Shown here: positions 53,923-64,000 of the stretch, one piece after another
Position numbering within the stretch: position 1 is the first letter of the stretch
Layout: every line of letters starts with the position of its first letter
From: Rhynochetos jubatus
Lineage: Eukaryota > Chordata > Aves > Eurypygiformes > Rhynochetidae
Length of the DNA stretch: 64,000 nt
Direction: 5' to 3'
Assembly (NCBI GenBank): GCA_027574665.1
Contig: CM050654.1
Span: forward strand, 36,289,722 to 36,353,721
Notes under the pieces: model-generated
Database searches by the model: none
What the model was told of the DNA's origin: nothing
Seen by the model: only the letters and a program-made list of their open reading frames with translations
Position numbers and translations under genes: made by a program

Positions 53923-55819
53923 AGTGGAAAGTAAAGGCAAAGGAACTGTGCAAGGGAGGCAAGTAAAGGAAGGGTATTTGAGCAGCTATGGATGAGGACC
54001 AAAGCTGAGGTTTAGAGGAAATAATCAACAAGAAAGTAACAAAAATCAGTAGAAATATGGGACGTTCTTTCTGGCTACCCAGACATCCCTGTTTTGGCTG
54101 GTTTGGATCTGATGTATCTCTGGCTGTTTTCTGGACTCTGTTGCATTGTGTACAGTGAGGGGAAATGCCATGCGCCCTGCCCGGTGCTGTTCTGGGCTGG
54201 GATTGCTGACCGACAGCTGGCACCAGTTTGGCCCAGTGTGTGGTACTGCAGTATCGTGCTGCCTGATGCGAGACTCAGCAACAGCAGAAAGCAGAGAAGT
54301 GACCCCTCTCTCCCTGATAATGACTTCCTGCAACAATCCAAATCATGAGTAAGGTCAGGAACATTTCCTAAGCCCAAGCAGCTACAGTGGAATGTTTATA
54401 CCAAAGCATAAAGGCAGATATCACTAATGTTCTTTAATTAGTGTAAGTACAGAGATCGTACTCTGCATGGGTACTTGATGGGGGTACAAACTGAGAGTTA
54501 TTAGAGAGTTACTGAGAGATGTGAAATACAGGGAAGGGAGGAACACAGATGAAGGAGCATGGCTGAGCACTGACAGTAGGCATGGGATTGAGCCTTCATT
54601 GATCACCAAACAAAGTTTAGAATGAAGAGACCAGGATTTCTTAAAGATCCAGAGTGAACTGTAAGGAATATTCAAGAGAGGTGAAAACACTGATCTTAGA
54701 AATGTGAGTAATAATGTTATTTTGTCTAAAACTAACACATGGCAAGTGCTCTTGGGAATCTGTGCCAGAGAATAGACTTACTTGAAATAAACAGGCTTGG
54801 GATTCCTGGGCCTGTTGCTGATAAGGGATGGTAAACTGAGACCTGTAGTCCAAAAGATCAACCAGATGGGCGTCTACTGATGCTTAGGCAAATTTGAATG
54901 GACACTGGGGAAGCCTAGGGAGTGTCCAGTTAAGGGAGTTCTGCCAGGCTTGTGACTTCCCCATTTGTTTTTAGTGTCTCCATCTTCTCTCTTGTTTAAA
55001 CAAACTTACCAAGAGAGCCTGGAAAGGCTGCAAGTGTTTATTCTGCTCATCTTTCCTGTAATTTCAGTGAATTCTGTACTTGTCTGGAATGCTCTGATAC
55101 TATTTGTGATCTTTGGGTCATGATACAATGGCAATCACTGTAAAATGATAGTACTTATGAATGTGAATGTATGGTCATCTTTAGCGTGTGCGTATGTCAC
55201 TAACCAAACGGCAGCAAAATACTACAGGGATTATCTAATTACCTTTCAGAATATCTCTCTTGTGTTGAAATGTAGGTGCTTTTTAACTTACATTGGTATC
55301 AGTCTGTAAAAGCCATGCGATATCTTGCAAAGAAAACAATTTATCAGTGTGACATAATTCATCATAATTCTGCATTCAGATGTACAAGGGAGCACATATA
55401 CAAACACATTCCACAGTGCTTTCTAATAAAATAAGATAAAATAAAACTGTGTTTCTGTGACACGAAAGTGACTTTTGCCTGTGAGGATAAAGTTATCAGG
55501 GCTAGAGATCTTTAGGCTGCAACAAGTATGTACATTCAGCTTTCATAACCTTGACCAGCAGTGCATTTTGTGCCTGGTATATAAAAATTTATAGCAAGTG
55601 TTGCACACACTTTTAGCCTGCATTTTTTGTATGATCAATAGATCAGAATTGAATGATAGTCGTAGCTTAGAGTCAGCAATTCAGTTTAATAGACAACTTA
55701 TGAAATTATGCACAACCTTACAGGCCTTTAAAACAACGTTAAAAATCAATTTCATGTTTGGCAAAGAGTCAGTGTAGCTCTGTCAATACCGCGTGACACA
55801 CTGAGGTCATACAGCAGCA

Positions 55820-55925
55820 AATTCTGCTCTCAGGTGGTGATGTAATGAAAAAATAACACCACTAAAATCCGTGGGGCGACTAACTTTACAACAGTGCATA
55901 ATGGGGCAGGACGTGACTCTGGGAC
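55820..55925 (+). mobile_element. Ancient amniote repeat fossil (probably CR1/L3-type)
   Basis: AAATTCTGCTCTCA, then ATAACACCACTAAAATCCGT, then CTTTACAACAGTGCATAATG, then GGGCAGGACGTGAC follow the pattern of a repeat common in reptiles and birds, with boxes resembling AATTCTGCTCTCAG, AACTCCATTGAAGTCAATGG, TTTACACCAGTGTAAAT and GGAGCAGGA. I recognise the pattern but cannot name the family with certainty. Confidence 0.45.
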
Positions 55926-57009
55926 GAGTCTCTTCCCATCGGAGTTGGGCAATTAGGTGCCGGCCATAGACTGCTGACACGAATGGAGTTTAGTTTTTCA
56001 CTGATGGGTAGAGGCCTACCGTTTCTGCTCACAAAACTGTTGAACCAGCGTGTCTGTATGTCAACACATATACATTGATTATATATACTGACATACTGAC
56101 TCAGTTCATAAGTAATCATTCTTCTAATAAATGATAAAAATTGTGTTCTAGACAACATTGCTTACTGCAAACCTGACTCTCATTTGCCTCCTCCAAACTG
56201 TATATGACGATGCAAACCCTCATATGTCAAGGTGCTCTGTGCGGCATAAACGTGCTGTTTTGAAGACAAGACACAAATCTCCGTCTTCTGTAAGCACTGT
56301 GCTGCCGTGTAATGGTTGACATATTTTAAGTAGGTAAAATTAACTCCTTTTCCAGTCATAAAACTTTGCTTCTGCCCTTGACAACATGTGCATTTCTGTC
56401 GATAGAGTCAACTCCTATACGTGTTCATGTGTGTACCTTAGTTAAAATCAGTGTTATTTTTTTGGGATAAGTAAACTTTGGATATGACTGCCAGCCATTC
56501 TCAGCTTGTGCAACCAGATAGGAAAGTGAAGGACCCATGTAACAGGAGACATACAAATCATTACAGAATTTCATCCTGAATGCCTGATTGTTTTTTGTTA
56601 TTTTATCAGTGAATTTCTACATTTGATAAAAGTTTTTGGGCTTGAAAATTCCCAGGTCTTTATTTTCATCTGGAGGATGAAACTTTAATAATTAGTGGAT
56701 GGAAACTTCAAGGTGGTAACTAACTAGTGTCCCTTTTTTTGGAAATAAATTAGTTAAACATATGGCTTATGACAATTACAGCACATCATGTTAAATGATA
56801 TTTATGGGAGCTAATCTGTCTTAATCACTTGTAACTGAAGGCACTTTGTTGAGAGGATTGAGCAGGACTTCAGAACAATTAATTTCACCTTCAGTTGTAT
56901 AAAGAGGAAAACCCAGTAAGTTTCACATGTTTCTGGTCTAGTTTTCTCCAAGATTGGAAATGCAATCATTATTGCTGCTATTAGAGTACATTCATAGATT
57001 GTTGGTTTA

Positions 57010-57527
57010 TGTCAGGGAGCAGCAAGGGGCTGCTACCACCTCAGGGAAGGTGAGCCTGCTGCAGAGGGTCACCCTCACGTCAACAGTGCCCTCACCCATC
57101 CCAGTACAGTCCTAGAGGTCAGAGCCGGGAGCTGGTAACAGGGTCCACCCACAGCCCCAGGATGGGCAGGCAACAAACGAGGTCCAGGGCCCATCCAGGG
57201 AGAGCAGTCAGGAACGAAAGGAGACAGGGCCAGGGCCAGGACAGGAGACAAGGCTACGACATGGATCCAAAGTCCAACCAGGAGATGAGGCCAAAGACAG
57301 GACTTGGAGACAAGCCATAACATACATCTGAAGCAGGCGTGCAGCCAACAAAGTGCCTATCAGTGGGGTCGAGTTTCAGTCTGAAGACAGGCCTGGAGGC
57401 AGGCGTACTACAAAATACCTACTGAAAGCCTGGACTTAACTACAGCCCCAGGGCCCAGGGTCGGGGGAGTTGGGCCCAGGTGAGGCCAGGGCCATTAAGA
57501 CCTATTAGTGCCCGCAAATGCCTGGTA
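57010..57527. mobile_element. GC-rich interspersed repeat, copy 2, with 5-bp target-site duplication (possible solo LTR)
   Basis: A 518-bp GC-rich block that begins TGTCAGGG and ends CCTGGTA. GTTTA directly repeats on both sides (57005-57009 and 57528-57532), as expected for a 5-bp target-site duplication. The ends form an imperfect inverted pair (TGTCAGG and, reversed, TACCAGG). Its right end, reversed, matches the left end of the block at 36600. Five-base duplications with TG-type ends suit a solo LTR, though a non-autonomous DNA transposon is possible. Internally it has purine-rich GACAGG and GGAGACA units (57215-57320). No coding capacity is credible. Confidence 0.6.
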
Positions 57528-57532
57528 GTTTA

Positions 57533-60500
57533 AAAAAGGTAGTCCTTTCGCTGAAGAGCTTTGTTTGTGAGAGAAAAATACCGGGAATTAAAAAAAGAAC
57601 TGTGCATCTCAGTTTCTGAGTGTGTCTTAGTAGCCTAGGTTATCCCTGACTTTGCAGAGGAAAATTAAGTAATCATTTAATTAGTAGCTTAAATGTTTTT
57701 CCCAAAAGGAATCACGATGTAGCAGGAGAGTTGGGAGAATAGCTGGAAAGCTATGGACTTTCAAAATTTTGTACCTTTAATATGTGATCACTACCAAAGC
57801 TTTAAAATAGATGATAGAATTTGAATCTGCTCCGTAGTAATTTTTTAATATTGTATATTAACCTATATGTTTTTGGGGTATTGAATGCATCAACCCAGTG
57901 TGTTTGTCTAAAAATCAGTGGGAGGCTGAAGAAGCAGGAAAAAAGAAATTGTTGCTGAAAAGTGCCTTATCTGGAGCCCACACTTGAGAGCTATCGAGGA
58001 CAATAGTTGAGCCATTGGTTTGGAGAACTTTGTCTTAATCTCCTGCTGAGTTTACAGTGCTGGTTTTATCTAGGAAGGGCAAACCCTGAGAATACAGAAG
58101 AATAACCCCCTTGTGACTCTGGGTGTTTAAATGGGATTCTTCCTCCAAAGAGAGGTTAGTGTTTTGTTGGGGGAGACAGGCTGACATGTGCAATGTTTGG
58201 AAAAGTAAGGCTCTTCCTAATGGGTCATGGAGTGAGCCGTTGACAAAGATAAACCAGAAATGTCTCCAGCTTTTCAGATTTTTAAATGACTGCTTTGATT
58301 CCACCGTTAAACAATTAATGTTTTTACTTTCGGGAGCTGTTTTGTCAATACATGTGCCTGTCAGTATGTCATTGACTCTAAAGTGGGACTAAACAGGCTG
58401 TTAAGAACCGACCTAATGCATATAGCCTGTTAAACTGAATGTGTCTAACTGAATAATGTTATCGATGCAAAATACCAGTTTTGTATTTCTTCTGGTTTAG
58501 TAAATCAGGTCTAGGTAAAGACACAATGTGGCCACGAATAATGAGCTTCAGCACAAATGTGGAGATTACACTGTTTTGTACCTCTTAGATCCACTTCCAA
58601 GTAAATCCTTCCATATAAATTTACTTCTGTTTTTGGTTGTTGTACTCCAGATTTAATTGTACAATGCATCCTTCAGTATATGCTTTTTGGTTTTTATATC
58701 AAAACGTTAGAAGTAAGAAGAAATTCACTGCACTGTTTTATACTAAACACTTTGTTACCACTCATGGGACTTGTTTAAGCCTAAATTATGAACTACTGTG
58801 TGAGAAATTTTGTCAAGCTGCAAAATTAAATTAAACAAATGCAAGTGTTTCCTTGGTAATTATTTACCACATAATTTCCATGCCACTCTATGGTACTACA
58901 TCGCAATTAAGTGATCAGTAGTGACTACCAGTGCCAGGAGCACTCACATTATATCCATGGCTTGCAAATAAGCTGTTATCAAGTGAAATGGGCTAAATCG
59001 CACAGGAAATACTGAAGGTACCGATCCACACCGCAGGTGTGTAATGCAGTGATCGCACCGCCTGGCTATGTGCTTATTTCTGTCTATAAATTCAGAAAGA
59101 TAATGCTACCGTTTCATTTATCAGAAGTGCTGTATGGGCCTGTGTACTGAGAAGTCAATATAATATATGGCATAGATAGATCAGTTCAAAAGAACTGTAG
59201 TTCTGAATTCTGCTGTTAATATTCCCAGAGAATTCAGCTTTGTAACTCATTAGGAGAAGGAGTCCTTGTTTCCAGAGTTATTGACTGAGAAACCAGCAGC
59301 CAGCGAGTTTCTTTGTCACAAAGGAGTGGAGTATAGGAGTTAGGGGCCTCCTCTCTAGGCTACACATGCCTGGTAGTGAATTCTCTGCCTGGCTCTAGTA
59401 CATGGGAAGCACTGATATTCCTGCTCTCCTATCAAGGAGAGATGGATGAGGGTGGCAGAAGGTATTGCAGCTTTGTATTTGTGCAGCCATTGCACAGTAG
59501 AGGGTAAAAGTGGAATTTCTCATTCAGTGTCCTGCTGGTTGCTGGATTCAGGATTTACCCATTTATTACCGATTTTGGCAGGCCTTACTGTGGACATGTG
59601 GCAGGTATGGTGATGAAACCTCTGCAGACTTTGCCCAAGATTTGTCCTGAATTAAAACTCGGGAAAAGATTCATCCACATATTCCTCGAAGGAAGGGCAA
59701 AGATGGTAGTGTGCCAGCCAAGTGACTCATCACATGAGAGGTCCCACTCCAAGTTCTGGTATTAAACTTCCATTGGAGTAGGACCAGGAGCCTTTTTAAG
59801 AAGTCTGCCACTTTGTAGCGTGGGGATGCCAATGTAATATTTCTCCTGGCTGAAAACTGACTGAATATTTGGAATAAAGGGAACGGTAGCTTAGAAGGAG
59901 AATTTCCATGGTTTTCAAACTATGCATCAGTGAGTTACTTGTGGTTTCTTCTTGTTGTTTACTTAAGTAGTATTTTCAAATGTCTCTGTGTCGATTTCTG
60001 GCACTGAAATATGAGTAGGAGTGTGACAATAGAAAGTAAAAAGGCACATTCCCCAGTTTTGGGTACATTATTCCATGAATCTCTTTTGTCGTTGCACATG
60101 ACCAATTGACCTTTGAAACTGTGTGAGAAATAACTCTGCATCTTGATGGATGACACTGACCTTAATAACAATAACAAAAAGAGAGCAAAAAATGCAGACC
60201 CTTTTCTCTGTAATCACCATGGACTGCTGGCTGTCAGGCTCAGACTTTCCTTATTGTTCTTGTCATTTACAAGCCAGACAGCATTACAATGGTTTTTTAC
60301 TTATTGGTTAGTACAAGAGCTAATGTGAGGATGGGTAATGCAAGTGCAGCAGCCAGAACTTCATGGTGCTAAGAGAGAGGGAAGGGAACTTGAGAGCTGA
60401 CTTGAAATATACAGCCGGGACTTTGCAGACGCGAGTGTTACAGTCTGTTGTGGTAAACTGAGATTCACTGCTGGTCTTCCAACGTTATTTCTCCCCCCCT

Positions 60501-61420
60501 CAAAAAAGGGTTTCAAACACACAGTAGTGATGGACAGAGCATTTGCACCAAGCAGCGTTCACAGATGAAGATATTTTTGCCTCCTGATAACACACAATAG
60601 ATGTGTTATCATTGTGGGCATATTCCATTAAGAAACAGACCTGGATTAGATTCTTGTGGACAGATTATGGAATGTTTCCTTTGTATTCATGACTCAAATG
60701 GAATAACAGGATTTACCTGATTCAGAGATCAGATCAGGCCTTGTTTAAAGGAACAGGCAAACCAAGAATGGGAACAGAAACTTTTTGTATCAACATAAGT
60801 AGGGGGAAAATAAATAAATAAATAGAATGGCTCTAACTTCTATAATACTTTTGTCCTGATGTGGCATGATACAAACTACTTATTATCATTTAAAAAACCC
60901 CAACCTTTTATGCAACCATTCGGTGGAAAATGCTTCCACTTAGAAATGTTGATAAAAAAGAGGTAGGTAATAATACAATATGTTAATGAGAGAAGTGCTG
61001 CATTGTTTTGATAGATCTTTTTAGGAAGCAGAGAATAGTCACGGTACACAATTTATGAAACTTGTCTAAAGAAGTGAGCCTGATAGGGAGCCTTTACCCC
61101 AGTGCTTTAACAAAGGCCATTGTGCATCTATTCCGTTCGGTTACTTTTCCAGATTTCATGCCCATTAAAGCATCAATTGCCTCTGACATTTCTATCAGCC
61201 TCCTATTAAGTTTGTACTTACTAAATTTCCAGAATTCATGAGGAAATTAGTCCAGGCATTAATCAGACTGCAGAGGGAATAACTTAAAAAAGGAGAAAAA
61301 TAGATCAGTATAATTTATGATAATAGATTTTCAAATAAATTGCTTCCTTTAGCTAATAACTTGTTCTCTTGTGACTACATACTTGATATTACACTGGAAG
61401 CAGTTGTTTTTCTGACTAGA
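57533..61420. other. Gene-free 5' flank, 57.5-61.4 kb
   Basis: No supported gene; frames are under 90 codons. The segment 61090-61300 is unique-looking and contains several ATTA/TAAT cores; it could be a conserved non-coding element, but this cannot be tested here. Confidence 0.5.
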
Positions 61421-61497
61421 TCAATTAGTTAATGTTTACACAGCACTTTGAAGATGTAAAGCACTATGTAAATGCAGGCTTGTTGTTATTATTGCTA
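61421..61497 (+). mobile_element. L2/MIR-type 3' end fossil
   Basis: TTAATGTTTACACAGCACTT, then TGAAGATGTAAAGCACTATG, then TAAATGC followed by GTTGTTATTATT is the typical 3' terminus shared by L2 and MIR repeats. It is short and in plus orientation, and corresponds to the 3' part of the fossil at 16005-16215. Confidence 0.7.
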
Positions 61498-64000
61498 CAT
61501 CAGTCAATAATCTACCAGGCTCATTGTCCTTTGTAAAACATATTTAACCACCCTCCAGTTGCTTTTAGCCATCCTGCGGAAGGGGTTGTTTCTTCTTTCT
61601 TTTTCATATTTTTAGAGGCCCTGGTGGATTTTCAGTTGGAGGGTTTCTTTTTTATAATTGTGAATAGCCACTTCATTGTGCTGAAAAGACCCAGGAGGGA
61701 GACAGGCTAAAGTTATTATTGCTTATTATTGGCTCAATTAGCAGGTTTAAAAGCCCACTGGACCAGGAATCAATAAGACCAGAAATGGAATAAATAATTA
61801 CTTATATTTACTCTGTTTACTCTCCTCCCCCTATATGACTGAATACCTATCTCTTGACACAGGGGTAGGGGTACACCTCAATGATAAGGATTAACTGAAT
61901 TGAAATAAACGCTATTTTCAAAGGGGCTTGTTTTGGGCATGCACAGCAGGAGACACTCAGCATTGTATGCCGAAGTCAAGTTAGATATGGACACACACAA
62001 TGGGTAAAGTAGTTAAGCTTCAGCTGAATTTAGAGGCTTGAAATACACAAAGCTGGTGGGAGTTTGGCTGTTTGCAAGGAAGCTCTCAGATACTAATCCC
62101 GTCGCCCCTAACAAAGAGATGGAGTCGCTGAAACGCAATGCTTATTTTTCTCTCAGACTTTTTTAATTTAACCTTACAAATATTTCAACCTACTGCTGCG
62201 CTTTTATATGGCGAAGTATTCCATACATCACATCCTTATTGTTCTTTTGGAACAAAACGAAAGCTAAGCAAAAAAATGGGAAAGTGAGAATAGGGACATT
62301 GCAGACATAGACACCTAAGAAATTGTGATTAATACCACTCGCCAGTTTTATAACGCTTTTGTCTGGTGGCACTGGCCTGGAACAAACAATAACAAACCAA
62401 CCATAATGTAACATCCCCTGAGAGCCATTTGGATCATGCAGGAGCTGGAGAGCCGACAGCATGAGCTAGTGAAAACTGTTGTAATTACTTGTTAAGATAC
62501 ACTCTGAAATCTGGCAAAGAAATCTGTACCGAGTACCACAAATGGTGCAGCAGTGCCACCACCTGAAAGAACAGGAGACTCTAAGGGTGGGGGAGAAACC
62601 AGTGAGGATAATTAAAATAAATGAAATCATCGTAAAGGTCTGATTTTAAAATCTAACTGAATTCCCGCTGCACCCATTCCTCATGAGGCCAGCCTTTGGC
62701 CTTTCTCCCAGAAATCACTTTGCTTTCATGGCTAGCGCTAAATCCAAGACGTACTGGGCATGATGCGCATGTGAAACCTGAGCAGTAGAGAAAGGAAACT
62801 AACAGGAAAGGGTTCTCTCCTTGCATGTGGAGTAGGAAGGTGCAGTGTAGGATCACTTTTTCCCTGAGCTCCTCCTGGAGACTGATATTCCTTTTGCATG
62901 CCTCCTGCTTTCCTGTCAATCTTTGCACAGGAGGATTCCAGAGGTATTGGAAAATTAAAGGAGAGGTAAGAAAGAACTACAGCCTTTTCACTCTCCATAT
63001 CTTTAACATCTATCTCATGTCTGATGCCTGGGTGATAAGACAAGAAAGTAAGAAGTATGGCCATTAAGGAAATATGTTTGCTAAGGATAGCGACTGCGAA
63101 ACCTTGCCTTCAGTCCCTTAATTGATAAGAGAGACTCTTTTCAGGTGTAAGGCCCCATAGCCTGTGGCACACCTGATAGGTTTTCTTCATAGTCGTCCAT
63201 ACAGCAGGGCCAAGTCATTCAAAATAAAAGAATTGTATTTCTTTCCGATGGCAATACCTGTCTCTGCTGTATAGCAGGGATCGTTGTAACTTTATGTTAA
63301 ATTACATGTCCAAAGCTTGAACATTTCTATAGGAACCCCCTAGTGAGGAATCTCAAATGCTATGCTTATGACAAGATAGAACACCACAGAAAGAGGTGAA
63401 AGCTGTCTGTATAAATCTGTTAATTTAAAGCTTTCAAGGATTTCAGATTGTCATCCTTGGCTGATTTGAAAGGCACACATATTGTGGCTCCTGAAGTCAA
63501 AGTAAGATTGAAACGTGCCATTCAAATAATTTATATTTTTAACTAGGAGTCATTGTAAATATTTTCTGAATGTGAAATGGTTTTGCATTCAGAATTTCAG
63601 GCTCAGTCGCCACTGTTCGTCCTCCACAGTGCTGATATATCTGAGCTGGAATCACGGACCCTTAACAATGAAGGCTCTGTTTTCATTAGGAGCATTATAC
63701 TCAATTTAATATCAGTTATGTGGATTTGAGTTATTTGGTAAAGTTTTGTTGGTTATATAGCATTCAGGCAAGCCTACCCAGCACAACGCACTACCATGTT
63801 ATCAAAAGCAACTTGCCAATGATCAGACCCAGGCAGAGCTGCCTTAGTTATGTCAGGTTTCCACTGTCACTTTGAAACACAGTTTTCTAATAAACACTGT
63901 TCCTAAAAAGTAAAGAAAAGAAAGAAGTTTCCCAGTTGGGAAATAAGTTGCTGAAGTGCTTCTATCCATTGCTTGGCAGTGCGAATGATGAAAAAGCCAA
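61498..64000. other. Gene-free 5' flank, distal end of window
   Basis: No supported gene. Frames of about 80-108 codons at 62650-63067 overlap on both strands and lack recognisable features. The stretch 61690-61810 is AT-rich with repeated ATTATTG and AATTAG cores and looks unique. Confidence 0.5.

Larger units (their letters stand above)
46561..57004. other. Gene-free 5' flank, 46.5-57 kb
   Basis: No supported gene. Overlapping frames at 53819-54380 sit in a slightly GC-richer patch (54060-54350) but have no recognisable domain. The segment 47430-47620 looks unique and could be conserved. Possible ancient CR1/L3-type scraps occur near 46640-46685 and 52765-52815, where CACTGAAGTCAGAG and ATCAGGATTGGGTCC resemble old amniote repeat motifs. 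A (TTA)n-rich stretch lies at 53688-53725. Confidence 0.5.

Noticed and set aside
53819..54377. Overlapping frames of 96-134 codons on both strands
   Set aside because: No recognisable family, no splice signals in register, and several frames are open at once, as chance predicts in this slightly GC-richer patch.
1..64000. tRNA, rRNA, snRNA or CRISPR arrays
   Set aside because: No paired A-box/B-box tRNA signals, no rRNA-like segments and no regularly spaced direct repeats were seen; the organism is a vertebrate, so CRISPR is not expected.

Overview
This window is avian nuclear DNA. The only protein-coding gene I can support is the chemokine receptor CXCR4, on the minus strand. Two things point to a bird. 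A CR1 LINE 3' end with the bird-type octamer tail (TTCTATGA repeated) lies at 11735-11977. The CXCR4 protein also has bird-like features as I remember them: a [11 protein letters not shown]-terminal tail and no second glycosylation site in extracellular loop 2. I cannot name the species.

Layout. 1-7810 is gene-free DNA downstream of CXCR4, with two G-rich tracts. About 7815-11280 is the CXCR4 transcription unit, read right to left: a TATA-like box at 11305-11312, a short 5'UTR, coding exon 1 (11155-11193), an intron (9417-11154), coding exon 2 (8355-9416), and a 3'UTR with AATAAA at 7836-7841. A CpG island (about 10220-11510) covers the promoter, exon 1 and the 5' half of the intron. A young-looking CR1 insertion lies about 455 bp upstream of the predicted transcription start.

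From about 12 kb to 64 kb there is no recognisable gene, exon, tRNA or other structured RNA gene. All open reading frames there are short and look like chance frames. This 52-kb AT-rich stretch is the 5' flank of CXCR4. In other vertebrates the order is DARS1-CXCR4-THSD7B, so the stretch probably belongs to the CXCR4-THSD7B interval; this is inference, since neither neighbour is in view. It holds ancient amniote repeat fossils (MIR/L2-like and CR1/L3-like), two diverged copies of a GC-rich repeat in opposite orientation (36600-36930 and 57010-57527, the second flanked by a 5-bp direct repeat), a CR1 tail remnant, small tandem duplications, and a perfect CRE octamer next to an inverted repeat.

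I found no undescribed multi-gene system. The observations most worth following are an in-frame Ser-Leu-Asp duplication next to two competing start codons in CXCR4 exon 1, the CR1 insertion beside the promoter, the unclassified GC-rich repeat, and several unique-looking segments of the 5' flank that could be tested as distal enhancers.
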